DNA of 46,658 nt from Clostridiaceae bacterium (GTDB lineage Bacteria > Bacillota > Clostridia > Peptostreptococcales > Tindalliaceae). Below the pieces are notes generated by a model. The model did no database searches and had not been told where the DNA came from. It worked only from the letters and a program-made list of their open reading frames with translations. Positions within the stretch are counted from its first letter, which is position 1, and each line of letters opens with the position of its first letter. The DNA is taken from the NCBI GenBank assembly GCA_024635995.1, contig JAGXHW010000011.1, positions 1 to 46,658 of the forward strand, in the 5' to 3' direction. A program made the translations under genes and the position numbers. This document shows, one piece after another, positions 35,498-42,757 of the stretch.

Positions 35498-35521
35498 AAA
35501 ACGGCTCTTAAGAGCGGTTTT
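35498..35521. terminator. Hairpin in the 303-bp gap between the JAMM gene and the cstA unit
   Basis: AAAACGGCTC (35498-35507) and GAGCGGTTTT (35512-35521) pair with one G-G mismatch around TTAA. T tracts follow on both strands. It probably ends the minus-strand ubiquitin-like/JAMM transcript, which stops at 35634. The rest of 35331-35633 shows no convincing gene; a 62-codon frame there has no ribosome site. Confidence 0.6.
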
Positions 35522-35633
35522 TTCAGGTTCGTCAAAGGTGATTTCAATGATGGTAAGCTTACAGAAATATAGGTGTCTGGCAATAAGGGCATACTGTTTT
35601 CTCTAGAAGTATTTGATTCGATCAAATTGCATA

Positions 35634-36662
35634 TTAATCACTTTTTTTATATAATAATAAATCCTGCCCCACTTCCAAACTGTCGGGATCATCCAAATCA
35701 TTCAGCCGCATTATAAATTCATATTCTGAAGGATCGTCATAAAAACGGTCGCTGATAGACCATAGCGTATCGCCCGGTATCACTGTATAAACATTAAAGT
35801 AATCTCCGGACAGCTGGTTGACTAATTCTTCCAGCCGCATTGATTCATCCTGCAGTGATACCACTTTTTCTTCCTGGTGGCTCAGTTCTTCCTGTAACGT
35901 TTCTATCTGACGCTCTCTGGCAAGAAGCGCTTCCTGTTCTTCATTATTAATCTCAGGTTTATCAAAGCGATGAAGATTTGTGAAAATCAACAATAAACCC
36001 ATCACAATCAGCAACACTTTATACAAATTGGAACTTTTCACCGGTTCATGGTCATCCTCTTCAGCAACAATGGCTGGTGCAGTTGGTGCAGTTGTTTTCT
36101 CCAGAGGTAGGGAAATCAGCACTTCCTGTCCCTTATCAACCACGCGATAAAGAGATGGCTTGATCTCGTCGCCTTCCCATGCAAAAAAGCCGTCTTCCTT
36201 GTTCACAGGATCAACCACATACGTCACTTGCCATGGCAGGTTAAAAAAGATTTGTTGTATAAACAGGTCGTAATTTGACAGGAATACACCGTGACCTGGA
36301 TGGGAATGAAACCACCCCACAATTTTCAGTTCTGGATAGAGTATATCTTTTTCGTGGTGGATTTGGTCCCAGGTTTCATGGGTAAACGTAAGGGCCGTTT
36401 TATCGGCAGCTGTTTTTTTTGCTTTCAGCATAGCTGTGATTGACAGGTGCACTCCCTCATCACTCTCTTCAGGGATGCCCAACAAAACACCTCCCAGCTC
36501 CCGGTCTGTATCTGAAGCGGTAAATTCGTCGATTTGTTGTTGCACCTGTTTTTTAAAGAAGATGGTTTTTTCACCTTGCAGTGTCTTTTGTGTTAGCGGT
36601 TCTCCAAGTTCAATTTCAAAATCAACCTCCGGGCGTTCATTTTCTTTCTTTTCACCCTGCAT
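35634..36662 (-). CDS. Membrane-bound JAB/MPN (JAMM) protease with coiled coil and LysM domain
   Basis: A 342-residue protein with an unusual domain order. Residues about 30-185 form a JAB1/MPN metalloprotease domain with the full JAMM set: E55 in RELGGVLLG, and H119-x-H121-P...S129-x2-D132 in WFHSHPGHGVFLSNYD. A linker rich in Ala/Pro/acidic residues follows, then one membrane helix (about 213-229), a coiled coil (about 240-284), and a LysM domain (about 291-338; YTVIPGDTLWSISDRFY). JAMM domains cleave isopeptide or peptide bonds after ubiquitin-like C-termini, or act in cysteine/thiocarboxylate metabolism. A cytoplasmic protease tethered to peptidoglycan outside is the simplest topology. 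ATG at 36662 has GGAGGGG upstream. The ubiquitin-like gene lies 91 bases upstream. Confidence 0.92.
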   Translation of the reverse strand: MQGEKKENERPEVDFEIELGEPLTQKTLQGEKTIFFKKQVQQQIDEFTASDTDRELGGVLLGIPEESDEGVHLSITAMLKAKKTAADKTALTFTHETWDQIHHEKDILYPELKIVGWFHSHPGHGVFLSNYDLFIQQIFFNLPWQVTYVVDPVNKEDGFFAWEGDEIKPSLYRVVDKGQEVLISLPLEKTTAPTAPAIVAEEDDHEPVKSSNLYKVLLIVMGLLLIFTNLHRFDKPEINNEEQEALLARERQIETLQEELSHQEEKVVSLQDESMRLEELVNQLSGDYFNVYTVIPGDTLWSISDRFYDDPSEYEFIMRLNDLDDPDSLEVGQDLLLYKKSD

Positions 36663-36753
36663 TTGATCCCCTCCATCGCTATTATTAGAATAACTGGATT
36701 CCGATCACCATGAAGCTGTTCAACAGCCTCCTGTACCCGAAAACCTGCAATCG

Positions 36754-37023
36754 CTACCCGGTCGTAATTTCTGGTTGAAGGCGTAACACATCGCCTTCCT
36801 GAACCTCTGATTCTCCCAATGTTTGTTTATCAGTCAGCTGTTTTCCTGTTGCTTTATGAATAAACTTGTAACTGATGGGGTTGGCGTCCAGTCCAGTGGC
36901 TGGCAACTCCATTTTTTCGACTAATTTGTCTAAAATTCGGTTAACCGGGATATCGTCCGGCAAAGTTGCCTGCTGTTCTTTATTCCCGGTGATATCAACA
37001 ATGTATACATTTATTTTTCCCAT
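36754..37023 (-). CDS. Ubiquitin-like protein of the YukD/EsaB type
   Basis: An 89-residue single-domain protein with a beta-grasp pattern: strands INVYIVDITG and EQQATLP, a helix VNRILDKLVEKMELP, strands ISYKFIHKATGKQL, then the ubiquitin-like turn TLGESEVQEGDVLRLQPE. This matches the YukD-like ubiquitin group. It ends in ITTG, a single Gly rather than Gly-Gly. The start at 37023 is 7 bases from AGGGGG; the frame is open to 37062. No type VII secretion genes, where YukD usually occurs, are visible. Its only partner is the downstream JAMM protease, suggesting that the protease processes or recognises it. No E1- or E2-like gene is in the window. Confidence 0.87.
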   Translation of the reverse strand: MGKINVYIVDITGNKEQQATLPDDIPVNRILDKLVEKMELPATGLDANPISYKFIHKATGKQLTDKQTLGESEVQEGDVLRLQPEITTG

Positions 37024-37060
37024 GGATGCGCCCCCTTGACTGTTTGAATTATTTGATTCC

Positions 37061-37069
37061 ATTCTAACA
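37061..37069 (-). promoter_or_regulatory. Extended -10 promoter candidate for the ubiquitin-like/JAMM unit
   Basis: TGTTAGAAT on the minus strand (37069-37061) is an extended -10 just after the upstream terminator; a -35 would fall in the terminator stem and is poor. Transcription from about 37054 would leave a 30-base leader. Confidence 0.35.
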
Positions 37070-37075
37070 TAAAAA

Positions 37076-37115
37076 GGAAAAGGATCCTAGCAGCTCGCAG
37101 CCAGAATCCTTTTCC
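37076..37115 (-). terminator. Intrinsic terminator of the 2-oxoacid oxidoreductase operon
   Basis: GGAAAAGGAT (37076-37085) pairs with ATCCTTTTCC (37106-37115); on the minus strand TTTTTATG follows. It lies 21 bases after the gamma-subunit stop and isolates the ubiquitin-like/JAMM genes from the fermentation operon. Confidence 0.85.
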
Positions 37116-37136
37116 TCATTACTATATAAAACTCAC

Positions 37137-37691
37137 CTAATTTATTGCATTTTTAATGGCTGCAGCGCCTTCTTCCAACGCTTTTTGGTTCAGGGGTATG
37201 AAATGCTCTTTACCAGCACCATACACCTTTTTCAGGGTTTCCACCACAGCTTCAGTCGACACAACCCCGGTCAGAGCCAGGTATGCGCCCAACATGACCA
37301 TGTTGGCCACTTTCGGATTGCCCACTTTTGCAGCAATCTCATTTGCCGGTACTTTATACACTTCTATGTCGCTTCTGGAAGGTTCCCGATCAACCAATGA
37401 TGAGTTAATCAGTAATTTTCCTCCTGGCACCAGGCTGTTTTCAAATTTTAACATTGAGGGGAGGTTCATTGCAATAGCACAGGTTGCGTCTTCAGTAATA
37501 ATGGGTGAACCCACCAAACTGTCCGACACAATAACGGAGCAGTTGGCTGTCCCTCCGCGCATTTCCGGTCCGTAAGCCGGCAACCAGGAAACCTGTTTTT
37601 CTTCGATCATACCTGCATAGGTCAGCAGCTGTCCCATGGACATAACGCCCTGGCCTCCGAATCCTGCCATGATAATTTTCTCTGTCGCCAT
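37137..37691 (-). CDS. 2-oxoacid:ferredoxin oxidoreductase, gamma subunit
   Basis: A 184-residue catalytic-gamma domain subunit of the pyruvate/2-oxoacid:ferredoxin oxidoreductase superfamily, which contributes to the CoA-binding part of the complex. Typical blocks: IIMAGFGGQGVMSMGQLL, SWLPAYGPEMRGGTANCSVIVSD, GSPIITEDATCAIAMNLPSMLKFE, and KVANMVMLGAYLALTG. It starts at 37691, directly abutting the beta-subunit stop, with GAGGAGG upstream. It is the last gene of the operon. With the alpha, beta and ferredoxin subunits it completes a four-subunit enzyme; see the beta-subunit entry for the substrate argument. Confidence 0.94.
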   Translation of the reverse strand: MATEKIIMAGFGGQGVMSMGQLLTYAGMIEEKQVSWLPAYGPEMRGGTANCSVIVSDSLVGSPIITEDATCAIAMNLPSMLKFENSLVPGGKLLINSSLVDREPSRSDIEVYKVPANEIAAKVGNPKVANMVMLGAYLALTGVVSTEAVVETLKKVYGAGKEHFIPLNQKALEEGAAAIKNAIN

Positions 37692-38441
37692 TTATTTCGC
37701 CTCCTCTGTAGTTCTAAAATTGCCCAGGGGAAAATATGGCAGCATGTTTTCCTTTAACCATGCCAGGGAATCCACTGGTGTCATGCCCCAGTTTGTGGGA
37801 CAGGTTGAAAGCACTTCAACAATACCATAACCTTCGCCACGCAATTGAACTTCAAAGGCTTTTTTGATGGCTTTTTTCGCTTTTCGAATATTGGGCACAT
37901 CATGGACAGAAACCCGTTCCACAAACACTGCCCCATCGATGGTAGCCAGCATTTCGCTCACCTTCAGGGGTTTACCTGCCAGCTCTTCACTTCGTCCATA
38001 AGGAGAAGTGGTGGATTTTTGGCCAATCAATGTGGTGGGCGCCATTTGACCGCCCGTCATGCCATAGATGGCATTGTTCACGAAAATCGTAGTGATTTTT
38101 TCACCACGCAATGCGACATGAACAGCTTCTGCTGTACCAATGGCAGCCAAGTCGCCGTCTCCCTGGTAGGAAAACACCACTTTGTCAGGCCGAACACGCT
38201 TGATACCGGTTGCAACAGCCGGAGCCCTGCCGTGTGAAGCTTCGTGCATGTCACAGTTGAAATAATCATAGGCCAGTACAGAGCAGCCCACTGGGGCAAC
38301 ACCGATGGTGTCTCCCAAAACATCCAGTTCTTCCAACACCTCTGCCACTAATCGATGAATGATGCCATGGGTACATCCTGGGCAGTAATGGAACTGTTTA
38401 TCTGTTAAGCCGTTGGTTTTTTCAAAAACAGTTGTCGCCAT
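37692..38441 (-). CDS. 2-oxoacid:ferredoxin oxidoreductase, beta (TPP-binding) subunit
   Basis: A 249-residue thiamine-pyrophosphate subunit. FHYCPGCTHGIIHRL carries the CPGC motif, and GDGDLAAIGTAEAVHVALRGEKITTIFVNN contains the TPP GDG-x~25-N motif; MTGGQMAPTT follows. The complex decarboxylates a 2-oxoacid oxidatively to acyl-CoA and reduces ferredoxin. The operon also encodes Ptb and Buk, which make ATP from butyryl- or isobutyryl-type CoA esters, and a BkdR-like activator sits upstream; therefore a branched-chain 2-oxoacid (2-oxoisovalerate, VOR type) is the likely substrate, with 2-oxoglutarate less likely. The ATG overlaps the alpha-subunit stop by one base (TAATG). Confidence 0.93.
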   Translation of the reverse strand: MATTVFEKTNGLTDKQFHYCPGCTHGIIHRLVAEVLEELDVLGDTIGVAPVGCSVLAYDYFNCDMHEASHGRAPAVATGIKRVRPDKVVFSYQGDGDLAAIGTAEAVHVALRGEKITTIFVNNAIYGMTGGQMAPTTLIGQKSTTSPYGRSEELAGKPLKVSEMLATIDGAVFVERVSVHDVPNIRKAKKAIKKAFEVQLRGEGYGIVEVLSTCPTNWGMTPVDSLAWLKENMLPYFPLGNFRTTEEAK

Positions 38442-39502
38442 TACTTAACACCTCCCAAAATCTCTTTTACTTTATCGACAATGGCCTGTGGTTCCGGGCA
38501 CATGCCGCCGGATCGGCCGTAGAAATAGATGGGTAAGCGGCCTTCGTTGGCGATTTTCACATCGTCGATCATCTGTCCCATGCTCATTTCAACGGTTAAG
38601 ATTGCTTTTGCGGTTTCAGGAATATTGCGGAAGGCCTGGTTGGGGAAAGGCCACAGGGTGATTGGACGAATCATACCTGCCTTGATACCCTCAGCTTCCA
38701 GCAGTTCAATGGCATTCTTGGCAACACGGGCCGTGGTGCCGTAGGCTGTTAATACAATTTCAGCATTATCCATGTTGAATTCTTCCACGCGCACTTCATT
38801 TTTTTCCATCTCTTTGTACTTGTTATCCAGCTTAATGTTATGTTCTTCCAACAAGGCCGGGTCAAGTGCCAGGGAGTTAATGACGTTGGGTTTTCTGGTA
38901 TTTTTGGTACCGTCAGTGGCCCAGTCTTTCTCTGGCAATTCACGGGAGGTCATTTCCTTAAATTCTACTGGCTCCATCATCTGGCCAATCATACCGTCAG
39001 CCAGTACGAATACCGGATTACGGTAGTAGTCTGCAATGTCGAAGGCTTCCATTACCAGGTCAACCGCCTCCTGAATACTGGCCGGCGCCAGGGCAATGTG
39101 CCTGTAGTCACCATTACCGCCGCCTCGGGTTGCGATGAAATAATCCCCTTGAGAAGGCTGGATGCTTCCCAATCCTGGGCCTCCACGGCTCACGTCTACG
39201 ATGACACAGGGCAGTTCTGCACCGGCAATGTAGGTGATCCCTTCCTGTTTCAGGGCAATACCAGGTGAAGAGGAAGATGTCATGACACGTACACCTGCAC
39301 CCGCTGCACCATAAACCATGTTGATGGCAGATACTTCTGATTCTGCCTGTACAAAAACACCGCCGCTTTTCGCCATTTCCCGTGACATATATTCAGGAAT
39401 TTCATTTTGCGGTGTAATGGGGTATCCGAAAAAAGCTTTGCAACCAGCTTTAATAGCAGCTGCACTAATTGCTTCATTCCCTTTCATTAAAACCTTGCTC
39501 AT
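38441..39502 (-). CDS. 2-oxoacid:ferredoxin oxidoreductase, alpha subunit (VorB/KorA-like)
   Basis: A 353-residue alpha subunit combining the pyrimidine-binding domain (about 1-230) and the transketolase C-terminal-like domain (about 240-350). Signature blocks are MKGNEAISAAAIKAGCKAFF, then GYPITPQNEIPEYM, SEVSAINMVYGAAGAGVRVMTSSSSPG, RGGPGLGSIQPSQGDY, and EMSMGQMIDDV near the end. Proteins of this size and pattern are often annotated as subunit VorB of 3-methyl-2-oxobutanoate dehydrogenase. ATG at 39502 has GAGGAGG 8 bases upstream. It is translationally coupled to the beta subunit. No substrate-defining residue can be called with certainty. Confidence 0.94.
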   Translation of the reverse strand: MSKVLMKGNEAISAAAIKAGCKAFFGYPITPQNEIPEYMSREMAKSGGVFVQAESEVSAINMVYGAAGAGVRVMTSSSSPGIALKQEGITYIAGAELPCVIVDVSRGGPGLGSIQPSQGDYFIATRGGGNGDYRHIALAPASIQEAVDLVMEAFDIADYYRNPVFVLADGMIGQMMEPVEFKEMTSRELPEKDWATDGTKNTRKPNVINSLALDPALLEEHNIKLDNKYKEMEKNEVRVEEFNMDNAEIVLTAYGTTARVAKNAIELLEAEGIKAGMIRPITLWPFPNQAFRNIPETAKAILTVEMSMGQMIDDVKIANEGRLPIYFYGRSGGMCPEPQAIVDKVKEILGGVK

Positions 39503-39523
39503 GGTGAAATCCTCCTCGTGATC

Positions 39524-39751
39524 TTATTGATCTTCCTTAAAGACCGTTATTACCAGGTCCGGACAGATTGTTGCACAGTTGGTACATGCGATACACTTAT
39601 CCATCTCCTGTACATTTGCAGGGTGATATCCTTTACTGTTAATGCGGCTTTCGTCCAGAAGCACTATTTTCACCGGACAGGCAGTCACACATAATCCGCA
39701 TCCTTTACATCTTTCAATGTTAAATTCAACACGGCCTTTTACTTTTGCCAT
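39524..39751 (-). CDS. 2-oxoacid:ferredoxin oxidoreductase, ferredoxin-like delta subunit
   Basis: A 75-residue protein with two ferredoxin motifs, [12 protein letters not shown] (C15-x2-C-x2-C-x3-C-P) and [12 protein letters not shown], binding two [4Fe-4S] clusters. It passes electrons from the TPP site to soluble ferredoxin. The N-terminal [15 protein letters not shown] and the phrase [11 protein letters not shown] match delta subunits of VOR/KOR enzymes. ATG at 39751 has GGAGG upstream. The subunit order delta-alpha-beta-gamma is common in Clostridia. It follows the P-loop ATPase gene by 47 bases. Confidence 0.95.
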   Translation of the reverse strand: MAKVKGRVEFNIERCKGCGLCVTACPVKIVLLDESRINSKGYHPANVQEMDKCIACTNCATICPDLVITVFKEDQ

Positions 39752-39798
39752 TTTCTTACCTCCTACTTTCGTTTATATGTTCATATGAGGTGATCCTG

Positions 39799-40497
39799 TT
39801 AAGACATCCAAGCTTCTCTCATGATGAGTCTTATGGGAAATAAGGTGTCTTGCAACTGCTGGGGCATGTCATCCACCAAGTGTTCCAATAGGCTATTGTA
39901 CCTGATGGGCAGCCCTGTCACTTCAGAGACTTGCTCACAAAAATGGTACCCTTTCATCACGTCTTCAATGGTTGTTTGTTTCACCAGGTGTGTGTTGTTC
40001 ACCAGGGCCGTCACTTTTATCTGGGAAACCCGTTCAATGGATTCCAGGTGTGAGAGAGCTCCTTCAAGGGTGGATGTCTCAGGACGGTTGGCATTGATGA
40101 CAAAAAACATCTCATACGCCCCCGGTACCATGTATTGTCGGTAACGGCTTAATGTGCGGGCGCCCATGGCATCTCCTCCAATGTCCATAACCACCTGGCA
40201 AAGAGGATCCTGCAGGGGTGACACGGCTTCTGCTGATATGGCAGGCAGGTCAACCGCCCTTCCTTTAATGGAACTGGAAATCACATGAACACCTTCAGCT
40301 TCCAATTCCTCCTGTTTTTCCCTGCTGCGAAAATATAGATTGATTACATCCAGGTCAACCAGAGACGTTTTTTTGCCTTGTTCAGCTAATTTCAAAGCGT
40401 AGTTCACCGAGAATTCCGTTTTACCCGTGCCATAGCTGCCGATGACCACTCGGATGCGATGATCATTCAGTATGATCATTTTCCTATTTTCGTTCAT
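39799..40497 (-). CDS. P-loop ATPase/GTPase of unknown role in the ptb-buk-oxidoreductase operon
   Basis: A 232-residue nucleotide-binding protein of the SIMIBI/ParA-like type. Walker A is GSYGTGKTE (about residues 20-28), followed by a Walker B-like [15 protein letters not shown] region and [18 protein letters not shown]. There is no signal peptide or membrane helix. The frame runs upstream to 40554, but ATG at 40497 has GAGG 9 bases before it and gives a 14-base overlap with buk, so it is preferred. Its place between buk and the oxidoreductase subunits suggests a role in maturing or regulating that complex (for instance cofactor or cluster delivery); this is inference only, as no such function is established for the family to my knowledge. 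Confidence 0.85.
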   Translation of the reverse strand: MNENRKMIILNDHRIRVVIGSYGTGKTEFSVNYALKLAEQGKKTSLVDLDVINLYFRSREKQEELEAEGVHVISSSIKGRAVDLPAISAEAVSPLQDPLCQVVMDIGGDAMGARTLSRYRQYMVPGAYEMFFVINANRPETSTLEGALSHLESIERVSQIKVTALVNNTHLVKQTTIEDVMKGYHFCEQVSEVTGLPIRYNSLLEHLVDDMPQQLQDTLFPIRLIMREAWMS

Positions 40498-41563
40498 AGG
40501 TCTTTGCCTCTTCTTCGCCTCGTAAAATGCGCAGGGTACCTTCGACAAGGGCAATCATCTCATCTTCACCAGGGTACACAAGCACACGGGATAAGAACGC
40601 CACATGCTCTTTGATCCATCCAGTCAACAGGTTATCATAGGCCAATCCGCCGGTTAGCACAATGGCATCAATTTGTCCTTTCAGCACGGCTGCACAGCTG
40701 CCAATTTCTTTCGCCACCTGATAAGCCATGGCTTTATAAATAATTTCAGCCTTTTCATCACCTTTGTTGATTCTGGCAACCACTTCCCGGCCGTCATTGG
40801 TGTTCAGATAAGCCACCAGTCCGCCCTTACCGACAATTTTTTTGTAAATTTCCTGCTGTGTATACTCACCTGAATAACAGGCCCGCATCAATTCGCCTGC
40901 CGGTACACCTCCTGAACGTTCAGGGGAAAAGGGGCCGTCTCCGTCCAGGGCATTGTTCACATCAATGACCCTTCCCAAACGATGGGCGCCCACTGAAATA
41001 CCGCCGCCAAGGTGGGCTACAATCAGTTTCGCTTCTTCATATTTTTTGCCAAGTTCTTTGGCCGCCCGCCGGCCAACCGCTTTCTGGTTCAATGCATGAA
41101 AAATACTTTTTCGGGGCAGTTCAGGATTACCTGAGTACCTTGAAACTTCTTCCATTTCATCAACCACAACAGGGTCTACGATGAAAGCAGGGATGTTCAG
41201 TTGAGCTGCTATTTCGTGAGCCAGCACACCGCCCAAATTAGATGCATGTTCTCCCTGCACGCCCTTTTTCAAATCTTCCCTCATCACTTCATTGACATCA
41301 TACGTTCCTCCTGGAATGGGTTGAAGTAAACCACCTCTTCCAACAACTGCTGCCAGTTTGGTAATGTTAATGTCTTTTTGGTTCAAGGTTTCCAGTATTA
41401 CTTCCTTACGAAAGCTGTATTGGTCAAAAATGCTTTTGTATTGTGCAATTTCTTCTGCAGAATGTCGAAGTACCTCTTCGAACAGAGGTTTTTCATTGTC
41501 GTAGATGGCAATTTTGGTCGAAGTTGAGCCTGGATTAATGGCTAAGGTTCTAAAAACTTCCAT
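40484..41563 (-). CDS. buk: Butyrate kinase
   Basis: A 359-residue acetokinase-family (ASKHA) enzyme that transfers phosphate from butyryl- or branched acyl-phosphate to ADP. Markers: [16 protein letters not shown] at the N-terminus, [73 protein letters not shown], and [11 protein letters not shown]. Length is usual for Buk. The ribosome site (AGGA, 12 bases away) is weak, perhaps compensated by coupling to ptb 19 bases upstream. Together with Ptb it gives substrate-level ATP synthesis; isobutyrate and other branched acids are likely products given the operon. Confidence 0.96.
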   Translation of the reverse strand: MEVFRTLAINPGSTSTKIAIYDNEKPLFEEVLRHSAEEIAQYKSIFDQYSFRKEVILETLNQKDINITKLAAVVGRGGLLQPIPGGTYDVNEVMREDLKKGVQGEHASNLGGVLAHEIAAQLNIPAFIVDPVVVDEMEEVSRYSGNPELPRKSIFHALNQKAVGRRAAKELGKKYEEAKLIVAHLGGGISVGAHRLGRVIDVNNALDGDGPFSPERSGGVPAGELMRACYSGEYTQQEIYKKIVGKGGLVAYLNTNDGREVVARINKGDEKAEIIYKAMAYQVAKEIGSCAAVLKGQIDAIVLTGGLAYDNLLTGWIKEHVAFLSRVLVYPGEDEMIALVEGTLRILRGEEEAKTYERK

Positions 41564-41582
41564 TCAATCATCACTTCCTGTT

Positions 41583-42491
41583 TTAGAATAATTTTGTTGC
41601 ACATAATACACCCAGTGCGATGGAGTTTAATTTTGATTCGTCGCTGTCTGCTCGTGATGTCAACACGATGGGTGCCTTGGCTCCCAGTATGACCGATGCA
41701 TTCTTGGCAAAAGCCATGAATCCCAATGTTTTATACAGAATGTTTCCACCTTCGATATCAGGTGCTACTAATATGTCTGCATAACCGGCAACGGGGTGAT
41801 CAATGCCTTTATGTTTTGCTGCTTCCACGGAAACTGCGTTATCAATGGCAAAGGGGCCGCCTACAATACAACCAGTGATTTCTCCCTTAACATTCATTTC
41901 AGTCAACGCTGCTGCATCCATGGTGGCAGGCATTGCCGGATTCGCTTTTTCCTTGGCACAAATCAGCGCTACTTTTGGTTCATCATTGTCAAGGGCATTG
42001 GCCACCACCACTGCGTTTTCAATCATTTGTTTTTTAGTGTCCAAATCAGGTGCAATGTTCATGGCGGCATCGGTGACAAGGAACAGTCTGTCAAACCCAT
42101 TTACTTCAAATACCGCTACATGACTGAGTACATTGCCTGTTCTTAATCCGATTTCTTTGTTTAGGACAGCCTTCAGGATGATTGACGTGTCAACCATGCC
42201 TTTCATGACCATGTGCGCTTTTCCGGTTGATACCAGTTCGACTGCTTTCAGGGATGCTTCCATGGGGTCTTTAATGTCAATGATTTCAAACTCTTGTAGA
42301 TCCAGATTGTGTTCTGCTGCTATGGCCATGATCTGGTCTTTATCCCCCACAAGAATGGCGTCTGCGATACCAGCTGCTTTTGCTTTTGTAACGGCTATTA
42401 AAACGTCTGAATCCTGGGCACAGGCAACCGATACCACCTTCGGGCCTCTCTCTCTGGCGATTTCCAAAACCTGCGATAAATTCTTAATCAT
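41583..42491 (-). CDS. ptb: Phosphate butyryltransferase
   Basis: A 302-residue phosphotransacetylase-family enzyme that converts butyryl-CoA (and often isobutyryl-, valeryl- or isovaleryl-CoA) plus phosphate to the acyl-phosphate and CoA. Family segments: ARERGPKVVSVACAQDSDVL, HMVMKGMVDTSIILKAVL, LSHVAVFEVNGFDRLFLVTDAAMNIAP, and ADILVAPDIEGGNILYKTLGF. Length is normal. ATG at 42491 has GAGG 10 bases upstream. It is the first gene of the operon controlled by the sigma-54 promoter at 42569-42584, with a roughly 65-base leader containing an imperfectly placed GCTGTTTT/AAAACAGC inverted repeat (42524-42549). Confidence 0.96.
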   Translation of the reverse strand: MIKNLSQVLEIARERGPKVVSVACAQDSDVLIAVTKAKAAGIADAILVGDKDQIMAIAAEHNLDLQEFEIIDIKDPMEASLKAVELVSTGKAHMVMKGMVDTSIILKAVLNKEIGLRTGNVLSHVAVFEVNGFDRLFLVTDAAMNIAPDLDTKKQMIENAVVVANALDNDEPKVALICAKEKANPAMPATMDAAALTEMNVKGEITGCIVGGPFAIDNAVSVEAAKHKGIDHPVAGYADILVAPDIEGGNILYKTLGFMAFAKNASVILGAKAPIVLTSRADSDESKLNSIALGVLCATKLF

Positions 42492-42568
42492 CCAGCATGC
42501 ACCTCTTTCTTTCTATTTGATTTGCTGTTTTAAACAGAATGAAAACAGCACATCTCTTTACATATACA

Positions 42569-42584
42569 TGCAAAAGATGTGCCA
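42569..42584 (-). promoter_or_regulatory. Sigma-54 (-24/-12) promoter of the ptb-buk-oxidoreductase operon
   Basis: On the minus strand TGGCACATCTTTTGCA (42584-42569) matches the sigma-54 consensus TGGCAC-N5-TTGCW, with the invariant GG and GC at correct spacing. It lies about 78 bases before the ptb start and downstream of the sigma-54 activator gene. Confidence 0.93.
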
Positions 42585-42678
42585 TATTAGACTTTTCTAA
42601 AATGATTCGCCCTGAGGACTGATATGACAGGTCTTTCAACCACTCATGTTTCTTCAATGTGCTCATCAGGATTGGATT

Positions 42679-42728
42679 TGCAATTAATTGCATGCAATAT
42701 TTTGCAGAGACTCATGCAGGTTATTGCA
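42679..42728 (-). promoter_or_regulatory. Three palindromic activator sites upstream of the sigma-54 promoter
   Basis: Three 14-bp sites share the form TGCAA-N4-TTGCA: TGCAATTAATTGCA (42679-42692), TGCAATATTTTGCA (42693-42706) and TGCAGGTTATTGCA (42715-42728, one mismatch). Centres are 14 and 22 bases apart, at about -125 to -165 relative to the predicted start of transcription, where enhancer-binding activators normally bind. The adjacent regulator gene is the likely ligand. Confidence 0.75.
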
Positions 42729-42757
42729 TGTTTCAATCGTTACGTCTTCTCTGTCAC

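Noticed and set aside
35437-35625. 62-codon minus-strand frame in the gap downstream of the JAMM gene
   Set aside because: It begins with TTG without a Shine-Dalgarno, contains the probable terminator hairpin at 35498-35521, and shows no recognisable protein pattern.
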